Shown here: positions 16,225 through 24,604 of the stretch, piece by piece
Layout: each line of letters starts with the position of its first letter
Position numbering within the stretch: the first letter of the stretch is position 1
NCBI GenBank assembly: GCA_002385745.1
Contig: DGEC01000045.1
Coordinates: 1-37,097 of the forward strand
Origin: Firmicutes bacterium UBA3936
Lineage (GTDB): Bacteria; Bacillota; Dethiobacteria; Dethiobacterales; Dethiobacteraceae
Reading direction: 5' to 3'
Length of the DNA stretch: 37,097 nt
Translations under genes and position numbers: made by a program
Notes under the pieces: model-generated
Told to the model about the DNA's origin: nothing
The model's input: the letters and a program-made list of their open reading frames with translations, nothing else
The model's database searches: none

Positions 16225-16297
16225 TCTCTGCACCCCGCCCTGATCTAGTCGGACAAAACCGCTAAATTATATGCCCTGTTTCGGATATCTATGCCAA

Positions 16298-16330
16298 ATT
16301 ATAAACTATTTACCTTTAATATTTTGTCAC
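16298..16330 (-). promoter_or_regulatory. spoIIG-type promoter with long spacer
   Basis: On the minus strand GTGACA (16325-16330) and TATAAT (16298-16303) are 21 bp apart, far longer than the usual 17. The Bacillus spoIIG promoter also has a long 22 bp spacer and depends on phosphorylated Spo0A. Combined with the nearby 0A-like box this supports Spo0A activation of spoIIGA-sigE. It is based on pattern only. Confidence 0.6.
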
Positions 16331-16337
16331 AACGCCG

Positions 16338-16344
16338 TGTCGAA
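16338..16344 (+). promoter_or_regulatory. Spo0A (0A) box upstream of spoIIGA
   Basis: TGTCGAA on the plus strand is an exact match to the core 0A box (TGNCGAA). It lies 7 bp upstream of the -35-like GTGACA, which itself resembles a second degenerate box (TTGTGACAAA versus TTCGACAAA). The match is short, so chance is possible, but the position is apt. Confidence 0.55.
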
Positions 16345-16360
16345 CGGGAATTTTTGCAAC

Positions 16361-16392
16361 AAAAAAGCATGCCGTTTCGAGGAACAGCATGC
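16361..16392 (-). terminator. Rho-independent terminator after ftsZ
   Basis: A 10 bp stem (GCATGCTGTT / AACGGCATGC, one G-T wobble on the minus strand) with a six-base loop is followed by six T. On the plus strand the wobble becomes a C-A mismatch, marking it as a minus-strand terminator. It ends the dcw cluster before the spoIIG promoter. Confidence 0.88.
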
Positions 16393-16445
16393 AGTTTTCT
16401 GTTATTTCCCGCTACCCACAGCTTTTTTTGCCGTAAAGGGCGATT

Positions 16446-17498
16446 TTAACTGCGCCTGCGGCGCAGGAAAGCCGGGATATCAATATCATCGGCATTAAAA
16501 GACTTTCGGCTCAACTCGTCCATGAGCTGCCTGCGCTCGGAAGCACGGTTGTCAAAGCCTGTGGCGATTACCGTGACACGTACTTCATCCTGCAGGGAAT
16601 CGTCTATCACCGCTCCGAAAATAATGTTGGCATCAGGGTCCGCCGCTTCCGCCACTATGTCTGCCGCTTCGTTGACTTCAAACAGGCCAAGATCGGAACC
16701 ACCCGTTATATTCAGGAGGACACCGCGGGCCCCGTCAATGGAAGTTTCCAAAAGCGGGCTGGAAATTGCAGCCCTGGCAGCTTCCACTGTACGATTGTCC
16801 CCGGATGCTACACCGATGCCCATCAGGGCATCTCCTGTTTCCTTCATGATTGTTTTTACATCGGCAAAATCAAGGTTTATCAAACCGGGAACGGCAATTA
16901 AATCAGAAATCCCCTGTACACCCTGACGCAGAACATCATCGGCTATACGAAAAGCTTCAACAATGGGGGTGCGTTTTTCCACAACCTGCAACAGCCTGTC
17001 GTTGGGAATGACAATCAGTGTATCAACCTTATTTTTCAGTTCGGCAATGCCCTTTTCCGCAGTTGTTTGCCGCCGCCTGCCTTCAAAGGTAAAGGGCTTT
17101 GTTACCACGCCCACCGTCAGGGAACCCAATTCCCGGGCTATTTCCGCAATCACCGGTGCGGCACCCGTACCCGTGCCTCCGCCCATACCGGCGGTAACAA
17201 ATACCATGTCGGCACCGCTTAAAATATTCTTTATTTCTTCTCTGCTTTCTTCCGCCGCCTGCTGGCCGATTTCGGGATTTGCCCCGGCGCCAAGACCCTT
17301 GGTCAACTTTTCTCCGATTTGCAGTTTACGTTCCGACTTTGCCAAATAAAGAGCCTGGGCATCCGTATTAACAGAAATGAATTCCACTCCGCGCAGCCCG
17401 GCTTCTATCATCCGGTTCACGGCATTGCTGCCGCCGCCGCCTATACCTATGACTTTTATCTGGGCAAATTGTTCAACTTCAATATCAAACTCGATCAA
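16446..17498 (-). CDS. ftsZ: FtsZ, tubulin-like division GTPase
   Basis: This 350-residue protein polymerises into the division ring. The GTP-binding start is IKVIGIGGGGSNAVNRM; the tubulin signature GGGTGTG is at 106-112. NLDFADVKTIM and GGSDLGLFEVNEAADIV mark the GTPase and assembly surfaces. The C-terminal peptide DDIDIPAFLRRRRS is the docking site for FtsA and SepF. The linker is short. The start is TTG with GGGGAGGG 7-8 bases upstream, and the gene lies 29 bp after ftsA. A terminator follows. Confidence 0.98.
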   Translation of the reverse strand: MIEFDIEVEQFAQIKVIGIGGGGSNAVNRMIEAGLRGVEFISVNTDAQALYLAKSERKLQIGEKLTKGLGAGANPEIGQQAAEESREEIKNILSGADMVFVTAGMGGGTGTGAAPVIAEIARELGSLTVGVVTKPFTFEGRRRQTTAEKGIAELKNKVDTLIVIPNDRLLQVVEKRTPIVEAFRIADDVLRQGVQGISDLIAVPGLINLDFADVKTIMKETGDALMGIGVASGDNRTVEAARAAISSPLLETSIDGARGVLLNITGGSDLGLFEVNEAADIVAEAADPDANIIFGAVIDDSLQDEVRVTVIATGFDNRASERRQLMDELSRKSFNADDIDIPAFLRRRRS

Positions 17499-17527
17499 CA
17501 GATAGCCCTCCCCTTCCTACAACAAAT

Positions 17528-18748
17528 TTAATCAAACATATCCAGAAGCCAGTTTTTTATTTTCAGGAAAAAACCGGGGATAGATGCCCGGCTGCCCCGG
17601 AAACCCTTTAAGTTGTGCATTTGAGTATGCTGTATGTAGTGAATAATACCGACGGCTGTAGAATAAATCGGACTTTTTACTCCCACATAACCGGGCTGGG
17701 CAACCCGTACGGAAGACTGCAAAACCTGTTCGGCAAGCTCAACAATACCCCGGGTAAGGGATACGCCGCCGGTCAAAACTATCCCTCCCGGAAGCGGTTC
17801 CTGATAACCCATTTCAGCCAGCTCTTCAGCGGCAATATGTAAAATCTCAACCAGGCGTGATTCAATAATCATTGCCAGCTCCTTTACCGGGACAATGCGC
17901 GGTTTCTTTCCGGAAATTTGCGGCAGTTCAATTGTTTTATCGTCGGCAGCAAGGTGCTGTGCGGCAATACCGTGATCAAGTTTCAGCCTTTCGGCATTCT
18001 GCAGTGTTGTCTTTAAGCCCACGGCAATGTCACTTGTAATATGATCACCGCCGATAGGCAGAACGCTGATGTTTTTTAAATGCCCGTTCTGATAAACGGA
18101 AATTTCCGTAGTTCCGCCGCCAATATCTACCAGCACCGTGCCAAGTTCCAGTTCATCACGGGATAATGCAACTTCCGCATTGGCAAGCGAGGTGAGGACG
18201 GTGCCTTCTATTTCCAGACCGGCCCTTTCCACGCAGCGGTAAAGATTACGCAGGGAAGTGATCGTCCCGGTTATGACCATGGCATCCACTTCCAGGCGCA
18301 CGCCGATCATTCCTACGGGGTCGTAAATTCCGTCATACCCGTCAACAATAAATTCACGGGGAATAACATCGATAATCTCACGGTCCGGAGGGAGAGCTAT
18401 AACCTTGGCGGCCTGCAGTACCCTTTCCACATCATCTTCTGTTATTTCCTTGTCCGCTCCGGCAACGGCAACTACACCGCGATTGTCAATCAGTTGTACA
18501 TGGGACCCGATAATACCTAAAAAAGTGGAAGGGATAGCGGATCCAACCATGCGCTCGGCCTCTTCCACTGCATCTGTAATTGCCTCTACCGTTTTATCCA
18601 AATCGACAATTACCCCTTTTTTTAGACCGTTTGAGGGGCTTGTCCCGACACCGACAATACTGATCGTACCGTCCGTATTTAACTCCCCGACTATAACCCG
18701 GACATGAGTTGTACCGATATCCATACCACAAATTAAGTTGCGTCGCAT
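17528..18748 (-). CDS. ftsA: FtsA, actin-like membrane anchor of FtsZ
   Basis: This 406-residue actin-fold ATPase starts with NLICGMDIGTTHVRVIVGEL (phosphate 1 motif) and has GTVLVDIGGGTTEISVYQNG (phosphate 2) and GGIVLTGGVSLTRGIVELAE (adenosine motif). The last residues, IPGFFLKIKNWLLDMFD, form the amphipathic helix that binds the membrane. ATG at 18748 is preferred over GTG codons at 18769 and 18766 because of GAGGGGGTG upstream. A sigma-H-like promoter and a TATAAT lie 34-70 bp ahead, so ftsA-ftsZ may be boosted separately. Confidence 0.97.
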   Translation of the reverse strand: MRRNLICGMDIGTTHVRVIVGELNTDGTISIVGVGTSPSNGLKKGVIVDLDKTVEAITDAVEEAERMVGSAIPSTFLGIIGSHVQLIDNRGVVAVAGADKEITEDDVERVLQAAKVIALPPDREIIDVIPREFIVDGYDGIYDPVGMIGVRLEVDAMVITGTITSLRNLYRCVERAGLEIEGTVLTSLANAEVALSRDELELGTVLVDIGGGTTEISVYQNGHLKNISVLPIGGDHITSDIAVGLKTTLQNAERLKLDHGIAAQHLAADDKTIELPQISGKKPRIVPVKELAMIIESRLVEILHIAAEELAEMGYQEPLPGGIVLTGGVSLTRGIVELAEQVLQSSVRVAQPGYVGVKSPIYSTAVGIIHYIQHTQMHNLKGFRGSRASIPGFFLKIKNWLLDMFD

Positions 18749-18790
18749 CACACAACACCCCCTCACCACGTTCCTTAAACTATTATAGAT

Positions 18791-18818
18791 TTATTCAACA
18801 AGAGTTAGGTATTCCCTT
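18791..18818 (-). promoter_or_regulatory. Sigma-H-like promoter upstream of ftsA-ftsZ
   Basis: On the minus strand AAGGGAATA (18810-18818) matches eight of nine positions of the sigma-H -35 (RnAGGAwWW), and GTTGAATAA (18791-18799) matches all of the -10 (RnnGAATww). They are 10 bp apart, one or two short of usual. In Bacillus one ftsAZ promoter is sigma-H dependent. A TATAAT at 18782-18787 lacks a convincing -35. Confidence 0.5.
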
Positions 18819-18847
18819 TTTTTAGACTTACTGTTTTTTAATAATTC

Positions 18848-19621
18848 CTATTCTGTAATATGGAATGCCGGAGCCGAAGATACCCGTAAATCCAGGTATC
18901 CTTCCTCCTGCCTGTCTTTCAGCCTGCCAATAATCTGCACTAAAATATGAGTTTTTTCCGCAAAATTCTCATTGCCCAGCCAGACAACCAGACCGTCCAT
19001 GGTTACAATAACAAAGTTTTCAGGATCTTCCACGTTAATTTCAGAAACCAAAAGCTTCTCTTCTTTCAGGGCTGAGCACAAATCCCGCACTCCCTCCAGC
19101 AGCCTGCCCTCCCAAACAGCTTCCCCGACCGTGCCGGCTACCGGCTGCAAACCCGTTATCAGCGGCAAATCATAATCCTGCACGGCAGTGGCTGAATCAA
19201 GGATAAGCCCGTTTTCTCCAACTTCCAGAAAATAATCCTGATAAGGAATTAAGCCCAAAAGTTCATTTTCAATAATAACCACATGCAACTCCCTCGGCAG
19301 ATGCCGTGTCACATTTGCACCGGCCACACGGGGAAGGTTTAGCAGCCTTTCCTCCAGCTGGGAAATTTTGATTTTCAGGATATTCTCTCCCAGAGTAAGC
19401 TGCAAAGCCTGCAGCACTTCTTCTTCCGACAGCCGGTCAAGGCCGGTTATTTCTATCTTTTCCAGGCTGAAAAAGCCGGAGTTGAGAAAACTGTAGGCCG
19501 CCCAGACTGCAAAAAAGAGCAAAAAGACACCAAGTAAATATTTCCTTGCTCGCCGGAACAGTTCCGGTTTTTTCTTTTTCCGTGCTCGGTAGTATATTTT
19601 GGGGCGAAAGTGCTTGTCCAT
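18848..19621 (-). CDS. ftsQ: FtsQ/DivIB division protein
   Basis: This 257-residue bitopic protein has a basic cytosolic tail (about 1-28), one membrane helix (YLLGVFLLFFAVWAAYSFL), then a POTRA domain beginning FFSLEKIEITGLDRLSEEEV and a beta domain with HLPRELHVVIIENE. FtsQ links early and late division proteins with FtsL. It is the gene between murA and ftsA; no ylxW/ylxX genes separate it from ftsA. ATG has GGAGGG upstream. Confidence 0.92.
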   Translation of the reverse strand: MDKHFRPKIYYRARKKKKPELFRRARKYLLGVFLLFFAVWAAYSFLNSGFFSLEKIEITGLDRLSEEEVLQALQLTLGENILKIKISQLEERLLNLPRVAGANVTRHLPRELHVVIIENELLGLIPYQDYFLEVGENGLILDSATAVQDYDLPLITGLQPVAGTVGEAVWEGRLLEGVRDLCSALKEEKLLVSEINVEDPENFVIVTMDGLVVWLGNENFAEKTHILVQIIGRLKDRQEEGYLDLRVSSAPAFHITE

Positions 19622-19656
19622 TACTGCTGCCCTCCGGTTTAAGGAACTGGGGAACC

Positions 19657-19680
19657 GGCGGGCTGCCGGAACAGCCCGCC
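19657..19680 (-). other. Perfect stem-loop touching the murA stop codon
   Basis: GGCGGGCTG and CAGCCCGCC form a perfect GC-rich 9 bp stem around a six-base loop. It begins at the last base of the murA TAG and lies before the ftsQ ribosome site. No T-run follows on the minus strand, so it is more likely a stabilising or attenuating stem than a terminator. Confidence 0.6.
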
Positions 19681-20948
19681 TAAACTTTTACTCGCCTTAT
19701 ATCTGCTCCCAGCCTGGCCAGGTCGCCTTCCAGGTTTTCATAGCCCCGGTCGATATGTTGCAGTCCTTCCACAATTGTTTCACCCTCAGCCGCCAGACCG
19801 GCTATCACAAGGGCTGCGCCGGCTCTTAAATCCGGAGCTTTGATGACGGCGCCCGTCAGTTTTTCCACACCATGAACTATGGCCGTCCGGTTGTCTGTAG
19901 TAACCACTATTTGCGCTCCCATACGGGTCAATTCCCCGACATGCTTAAAGCGGGAGTCAAAGACGTTTTCAACAATCATACTGGTCCCCTTTGCCCGGCT
20001 CAGAGCGGCTGTCATAGGTGCCTGCAGGTCAGTGGGGAATCCGGGGTACGGTAGCGTGCGAACAAACTCAACGGCCTTTAAGCGGGGAGGCGCATGAATG
20101 CGCAGGCGGTCATTCTCCTCCCGTATCTGCACACTCGCTTCACGCAGTTTAGACGTCACAGCTTCCAAATGCCCTGGAATAACATTTTCCAGAACAATAT
20201 CGCCGCCTGTGGCAGCAGCGGCCATCATCATTGTTCCTGCCACTATGCGGTCGGGAATAACCCCGAATTCCGCACCATGCAGTTGTGTTACTCCCTTGAT
20301 GCGGATCTGGTCTGTACCGGCACCGCGGATTTTTGCTCCCATTTTATTGAGAATATTTTGCAAATCAACAATTTCCGGTTCTTTGGCCGCATTGTTGATA
20401 GTTGTGGTACCCCGTGCATAAACAGAGGCCATGATAATGTTTTCCGTAGCACCGACACTGGGATAATCAAGATGGATATCGGCTCCTGTCAGACGGGAAC
20501 AGGAAGCATAAATATATCCGTGCTGTTCTTTCAACTGTGCACCTAAGGCCATCAGACCCTTTAGGTGCAGTTCAATAGGACGCTGCCCGATGGCGCATCC
20601 CCCGGGATGAGATATGCAGACCTGGCCGAAACGCCCGAGCAATGCCCCCATCAGGAAAACCGTAGAGCGCATTTCCCGCATCAGCTTTTCGTCAACGGCG
20701 TACCCGGTCAAATTATCGGTTTGGATGGCCATGTCTTTGCCGCTCCAGGTGATCCGGGCACCAAGACTGCGCAGGATATCCACCATTTTAACAACATCCC
20801 GGATGCGAGGTACGTTGGTAAGTATTATTTCATCACTGCTTTTATTAAGCAAAACTGCTGCCAGGATAGGTAATATGGAATTTTTGGAGCCGCCTATGCG
20901 AACAGTTCCCTCTAGTTTATTCCCCCCGCGTATTACATATTTCTCCAT
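19680..20948 (-). CDS. murA: UDP-N-acetylglucosamine 1-carboxyvinyltransferase
   Basis: This 422-residue enzyme commits UDP-GlcNAc to peptidoglycan by adding enolpyruvate. Lys22 in GGSKNS and Cys118 in HPGGCAIGQRPIELHLKG are the expected active residues; the Cys is the target of fosfomycin, so this copy should be sensitive. A later FPTDLQAP motif carries another conserved Asp. ATG at 20948 starts the conserved MEKYVIRGGN, and the ribosome site is AAGGTGG. Its position between murB and ftsQ is common in clostridial dcw clusters. A stem-loop covers the stop. Confidence 0.97.
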   Translation of the reverse strand: MEKYVIRGGNKLEGTVRIGGSKNSILPILAAVLLNKSSDEIILTNVPRIRDVVKMVDILRSLGARITWSGKDMAIQTDNLTGYAVDEKLMREMRSTVFLMGALLGRFGQVCISHPGGCAIGQRPIELHLKGLMALGAQLKEQHGYIYASCSRLTGADIHLDYPSVGATENIIMASVYARGTTTINNAAKEPEIVDLQNILNKMGAKIRGAGTDQIRIKGVTQLHGAEFGVIPDRIVAGTMMMAAAATGGDIVLENVIPGHLEAVTSKLREASVQIREENDRLRIHAPPRLKAVEFVRTLPYPGFPTDLQAPMTAALSRAKGTSMIVENVFDSRFKHVGELTRMGAQIVVTTDNRTAIVHGVEKLTGAVIKAPDLRAGAALVIAGLAAEGETIVEGLQHIDRGYENLEGDLARLGADIRRVKV

Positions 20949-20964
20949 GCCTCCACCTTCCCCG

Positions 20965-21864
20965 TTAATAACCGAGCAGACGGACCTCCAATTCCAATTT
21001 AATACCGAATTTTTTTGCCACTTCCGTGCGCACCATATCAATCAGCTTGGCGACGTCCTCTGAGCTGGCCTGCCGGAAGTTGACAATAAAATTGGCGTGA
21101 ACATCGGAGACCATCGCCCCACCCAGCCGGCAACCTTTCAGTCCGGCATTTTCGATAAGTCTGCCGGCAATTCCACCCGGAGGGTTTTTAAAAATACTTC
21201 CGGCACTGGGCTGAAGAGGTTGGCGTATTTTCCTGTACTGCAGGAATTCTTCGCACACGGCAGATATTTCCGCCATGGCTCTCTTCTCAAGCTGAAGCGT
21301 CACGGAACAAACAACCTGACCGGGAAGGATGCTGCTCTTCCGGTAAGACAACTCCAATTCTTCCGGCAGATAGGTATGTACTTCCTGACTGCTGCACGAA
21401 AAAATCTCTGCCTTAACCAAAAGATCGCCTAAAGATGAACCATGAGCACCGGCATTCATAACCAGTGCACCACCCGTTGTTCCGGGAATACCGGCAGCAA
21501 ACTCCAGACCTGAGAGCCCCCGCCGGCAAGCTTCGCCGACCAGGAGGGGCAGCGGAACTGCCGCACCGGCCACAACTTGCAGGCCGGTAAAACAGTATTT
21601 TTTAAATTCACCGCCCAGGCGTATTACTGCACCCCGGTAACCCCTGTCATGAACCAGAAGATTTGTACCGCTGCCTAAAATAAAACAGGGGATGCCCGCC
21701 TTCTGCAGGCTGGCAGTAACATAGGCCAGCTCACTGATATTCTGCGGTTCAATAAACAGATCCGCCGGGCCGCCAATTTTAATAGATGTATAATTTTTCA
21801 AAGGCACGGAACGTTTGACAGGCCCTGTTATCTTGGCAGCAATTTCCCGGGCAATCTTTTCCAT
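20965..21864 (-). CDS. murB: UDP-N-acetylenolpyruvoylglucosamine reductase
   Basis: This 299-residue flavoprotein reduces the MurA product to UDP-MurNAc. FAD-binding motifs include NYTSIKIGGPADLFIEP and FAAGIPGTTGGALVMNAGAHG. Conserved late elements are YRKSSIL, QPSAGSIFKNPPG and NAGLKGCRLGGAMVSDVHANF. The YRKSSIL stretch (type I-like, with Tyr) is intact. ATG at 21864 is chosen with GGAGGTG upstream; the longer frame to 21975 crosses an inverted repeat. It is followed 16 bp later by murA, but preceded by an unusual 229 bp spacer instead of murG or murC. Confidence 0.96.
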   Translation of the reverse strand: MEKIAREIAAKITGPVKRSVPLKNYTSIKIGGPADLFIEPQNISELAYVTASLQKAGIPCFILGSGTNLLVHDRGYRGAVIRLGGEFKKYCFTGLQVVAGAAVPLPLLVGEACRRGLSGLEFAAGIPGTTGGALVMNAGAHGSSLGDLLVKAEIFSCSSQEVHTYLPEELELSYRKSSILPGQVVCSVTLQLEKRAMAEISAVCEEFLQYRKIRQPLQPSAGSIFKNPPGGIAGRLIENAGLKGCRLGGAMVSDVHANFIVNFRQASSEDVAKLIDMVRTEVAKKFGIKLELEVRLLGY

Positions 21865-21954
21865 GTGCACCTCCGCATTCAACCCATACCGTATTTTATA
21901 GTATGCAAATATCGCCATAGTGTGTTTCACGGGGCAAGTGAAAGCAGGCGTTTT

Positions 21955-21975
21955 TTGTCGATAATAATTCGACAA
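21955..21975. repeat. Inverted repeat of Spo0A-box-like sequences in the ftsW-murB spacer
   Basis: TTGTCGA and TCGACAA flank a 7-base TAATAAT centre. Read on the minus strand, TTGTCGAA contains an exact 0A core; the other arm is one base off. It could be an operator or a cruciform; no T-run follows on the minus strand. The spacer (21865-22093) holds no convincing gene. Confidence 0.5.
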
Positions 21976-22093
21976 TTGCTTTTTTTAAACCTGCTGCAAT
22001 AAAATCGCTGTCATAAATCAGCAGGAGCAGCAGCGCAATCCCGGGAACGTGGAAAGCCCGCTGCAGCAGGAAAGCTTGTACACTTTTAAAACC

Positions 22094-23212
22094 TTACCTG
22101 TCGGCATATTTGGAAATATTAAGCAAGATGCCGATACTGCAGAGTGTAAAGAAGAGTGATGAACCGCCGGAACTTATCAGCGGCAGGTTGATACCCGTAA
22201 CCGGCAGCGACCCCGTTGTAACTCCCACATGCATCAATGTCTGCAGGGCAATCATGGCGGTAATACCTGTGGCCAGAAGGCTTCCGTAACCGTCTGCAGC
22301 CATCAGCGCTACTTTTATGCCGCGCCAGAATAAAAGGAAAAACAAAAGCAGTATGGTAACAGCGCCTATAAAGCCGAGTTCCTCGCCGATAACGGAATAA
22401 ATGAAATCACTGTGCGGCTCGGGCAGGTAAAACATTTTCTGCCTGCCAAATCCCAGACCAATGCCAAACAGCCCCCCTGAACCAATGGCATACAGGGACT
22501 GAATGACCTGGTAGCCGGTTTTTAAGGGATCAGCCCAGGGGTCCAGGAAAGAAAGCCAGCGCTGCAAACGGTAGCTCTCGCTAAAAACCAGATAAGCCAT
22601 AGCAGGCAGCGCAGCAAGAACAATGAGGAACAATTGCCAAAGCTGCATTCCCGCTACAAAAATAATAACCATGACCGTACCGGCTATGGCCACGGCGGTT
22701 CCCAGATCGGGTTGCTTTAGGATAACGGCAACAAATATCACCATTACCGCCATTACAGGCAAAGGCCCCTCAACAAATCTGTTTACCCGTATATCCCTGC
22801 GGGCCAAATAAGCTGCAGCAAACAGTATAAGGGCGATTTTTGCCAAATCAGAGGGCTGGCCGGTAAAACCGCCGATTCTGATCCAGCGCTGGGCTCCGTA
22901 TATTTCCTCGCCGAGACCGGGAACAAAAACGGCAAGCAGCAGCAGGAAGCTGAAAATCAGGAGCGCATTGGTCCATCTTTTAAGTTTCCAGTAGCTGACA
23001 TTGCTGAAAAAAAACATACCGGCCATACCCAAAGCCGCCCACATCACCTGCCGGCGCAGGTGCAAATACGGGTCGTTTCGTTCATGCAGCACATAGTAAC
23101 TGGCACTGAAGACCATTACAATGCCGATTGCCACCAGGGTCAGTGTGGCAAATAAAATTATAAAATCCGCTTCCTTTTTTTTTCGGATCCTGTTTTCGCT
23201 GTTGCCGGTCAT
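22094..23212 (-). CDS. ftsW: FtsW/SpoVE-type SEDS peptidoglycan polymerase
   Basis: This 372-residue membrane protein has about ten helices. VMVFSASYYVLHERNDPYLHLRRQ and GAQRWIRIGGFTGQPSDLAK are SEDS glycosyltransferase signatures. LSFLDPWADPLKTGYQVIQSLYAIGSGG, the catalytic Asp region, is followed by GLGFGRQK, LPEPHSDFIYSVIGEELG and GINLPLISSGGSS. It joins lipid II into glycan strands with the PASTA transpeptidase encoded upstream. Both division FtsW and sporulation SpoVE fit equally from sequence. ATG with AGGGGGAT starts 2 bp after murD. Confidence 0.95.
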   Translation of the reverse strand: MTGNSENRIRKKKEADFIILFATLTLVAIGIVMVFSASYYVLHERNDPYLHLRRQVMWAALGMAGMFFFSNVSYWKLKRWTNALLIFSFLLLLAVFVPGLGEEIYGAQRWIRIGGFTGQPSDLAKIALILFAAAYLARRDIRVNRFVEGPLPVMAVMVIFVAVILKQPDLGTAVAIAGTVMVIIFVAGMQLWQLFLIVLAALPAMAYLVFSESYRLQRWLSFLDPWADPLKTGYQVIQSLYAIGSGGLFGIGLGFGRQKMFYLPEPHSDFIYSVIGEELGFIGAVTILLLFFLLFWRGIKVALMAADGYGSLLATGITAMIALQTLMHVGVTTGSLPVTGINLPLISSGGSSLFFTLCSIGILLNISKYADR

Positions 23213-23214
23213 GT

Positions 23215-24603
23215 TTATCCCCCTAAAGCCCAGACTAGACGTTTAAACAGTTCCCCGCGCTCTTCAAAATCCTTGAACATATCCCAGGAAGCACAGGCCG
23301 GGGATAGAAGAACCACATCGCCGGCCCGGGCGCGGTCATGGGCCCCTGCCACGGCTTTCTCCAGCGTCGGAGCCAGTTCATAAGAATAGTAGCCCACACC
23401 TTCCAGGGCGTCTGCCAGGCGGCCGGCCGTCTGGCCAATCAGGAATACATGCAAAACCTTTTCCTTTACCTTCTCCGCAAAGGAAGAAAAGTCCGCCCCT
23501 TTCTCATACCCGCCCGCAATAAGTATGACAGGCCGGTTTACAGCTTCCAGCGCCTTTATGGCGGCGGCGGGATTTGTTCCCTTGGAATCGTTAATATAAT
23601 CTACTCCCGCCAGGGTCCTGACAAGCTCCAGCCGGTGGGGCACACCGGAAAAGGAAGACAGGGTTTTGGCTATTACACGCGGCTCTATTCCGCCGAGGCA
23701 GGCTAAAAGAGCCGCTGCCAACGCATTCTCCAGGTTATGCAGGCCGGGGATTTTAATTTCAGTATATTTGCAGATTTCCTTTTCCTTTTTCCCGTCCCGA
23801 AAAACAATCATCCCGTCAGCCAGGAAAACACCGCGGCCAACTTCTTTTTTGCGGCTGAAAAGGTAAACCCGGCAGGCCGGCAGATGACGCAGGGCAAAGG
23901 TTTCCGGATCATCGGCATTAAGAACTACCGCATCAGCGGCTGATTGATTGGCAAATATCTTTGTTTTTGCCTCCCTGTAAGACTGCAGGGAACCATGGCG
24001 GTCCAGGTGGTCGGGAGTAATATTTAAAATTGCGGACAAACGGGGATTAAAATCTATGGTTCCTTCCAGCTGAAAACTGCTTACTTCAGCAACTACAATA
24101 TCGTCCGGTTTGTCTTTGCCGACCAGGGTGGCAAGCGGCAGACCGATATTTCCGGCGACAAAGGTCTTCCTGCCGGCTGCTCTAAATATTTCTCCCGTCA
24201 GGGCGGAAGTAGTGGTCTTGCCGTTTGTCCCTGTTATGGCAATTAGCGGAGCTTTTAGAAAATGAGCTGCAAGTTCTACTTCACTGATGACAGGTATACG
24301 GAGGTCTTCAGCCTCCCTGACAGGTGCGAGCTGCAGCGGAACACCGGGATTTTTCAGGACAAAGGCCGTCTCCCCGGTAACAAGTCCCGGCGGATGCCCA
24401 CCGCCGACAAAGGTAATTTCCGGGTAGGATGCAAGGAAATCCCGTTCTTCTTCCGTTAAATCTTTTTCTGGGCGGAGTTCATTAATTATAACCCTGGCAC
24501 CGTAATCTAGCAGCAGCCGGGCACCTGCCATGCCGCTGCGCGCCAGGCCGATAACAAGAATTTTCTTGCCGCTTAAATTCCGGAAAATGTCGCTTTTCCC
24601 CAC
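23215..24603 (-). CDS. murD: UDP-N-acetylmuramoylalanine--D-glutamate ligase
   Basis: This 462-residue cytosolic ligase adds D-Glu. It has an N-terminal Rossmann domain (KKILVIGLARSGMAGARLL), the ATP-binding motif ITGTNGKTTTSAL, DHLDRHGS (for the metal/carbamate region) and a C-terminal INDSKGTNPAAAIKAL. The GTG start lies only 1 bp after the mraY stop, and its ribosome site is weak, so translational coupling is likely. No residue key to the family is missing by eye. Confidence 0.96.
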   Translation of the reverse strand: MGKSDIFRNLSGKKILVIGLARSGMAGARLLLDYGARVIINELRPEKDLTEEERDFLASYPEITFVGGGHPPGLVTGETAFVLKNPGVPLQLAPVREAEDLRIPVISEVELAAHFLKAPLIAITGTNGKTTTSALTGEIFRAAGRKTFVAGNIGLPLATLVGKDKPDDIVVAEVSSFQLEGTIDFNPRLSAILNITPDHLDRHGSLQSYREAKTKIFANQSAADAVVLNADDPETFALRHLPACRVYLFSRKKEVGRGVFLADGMIVFRDGKKEKEICKYTEIKIPGLHNLENALAAALLACLGGIEPRVIAKTLSSFSGVPHRLELVRTLAGVDYINDSKGTNPAAAIKALEAVNRPVILIAGGYEKGADFSSFAEKVKEKVLHVFLIGQTAGRLADALEGVGYYSYELAPTLEKAVAGAHDRARAGDVVLLSPACASWDMFKDFEERGELFKRLVWALGG

Positions 24604-24604
24604 T

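Noticed and set aside
16266..16271. Second TATAAT upstream of spoIIGA
   Set aside because: No -35-like element at 16-18 bp; kept only as a possible alternative start.
21896..22093. A 65-codon open stretch in phase with ftsW directly after its TAA, with a hydrophobic PGIALLLLLIYDSD segment
   Set aside because: It has no ATG, GTG or TTG with a ribosome site, crosses the inverted repeat, and resembles neither MurG nor MurC. A run this long can arise by chance.
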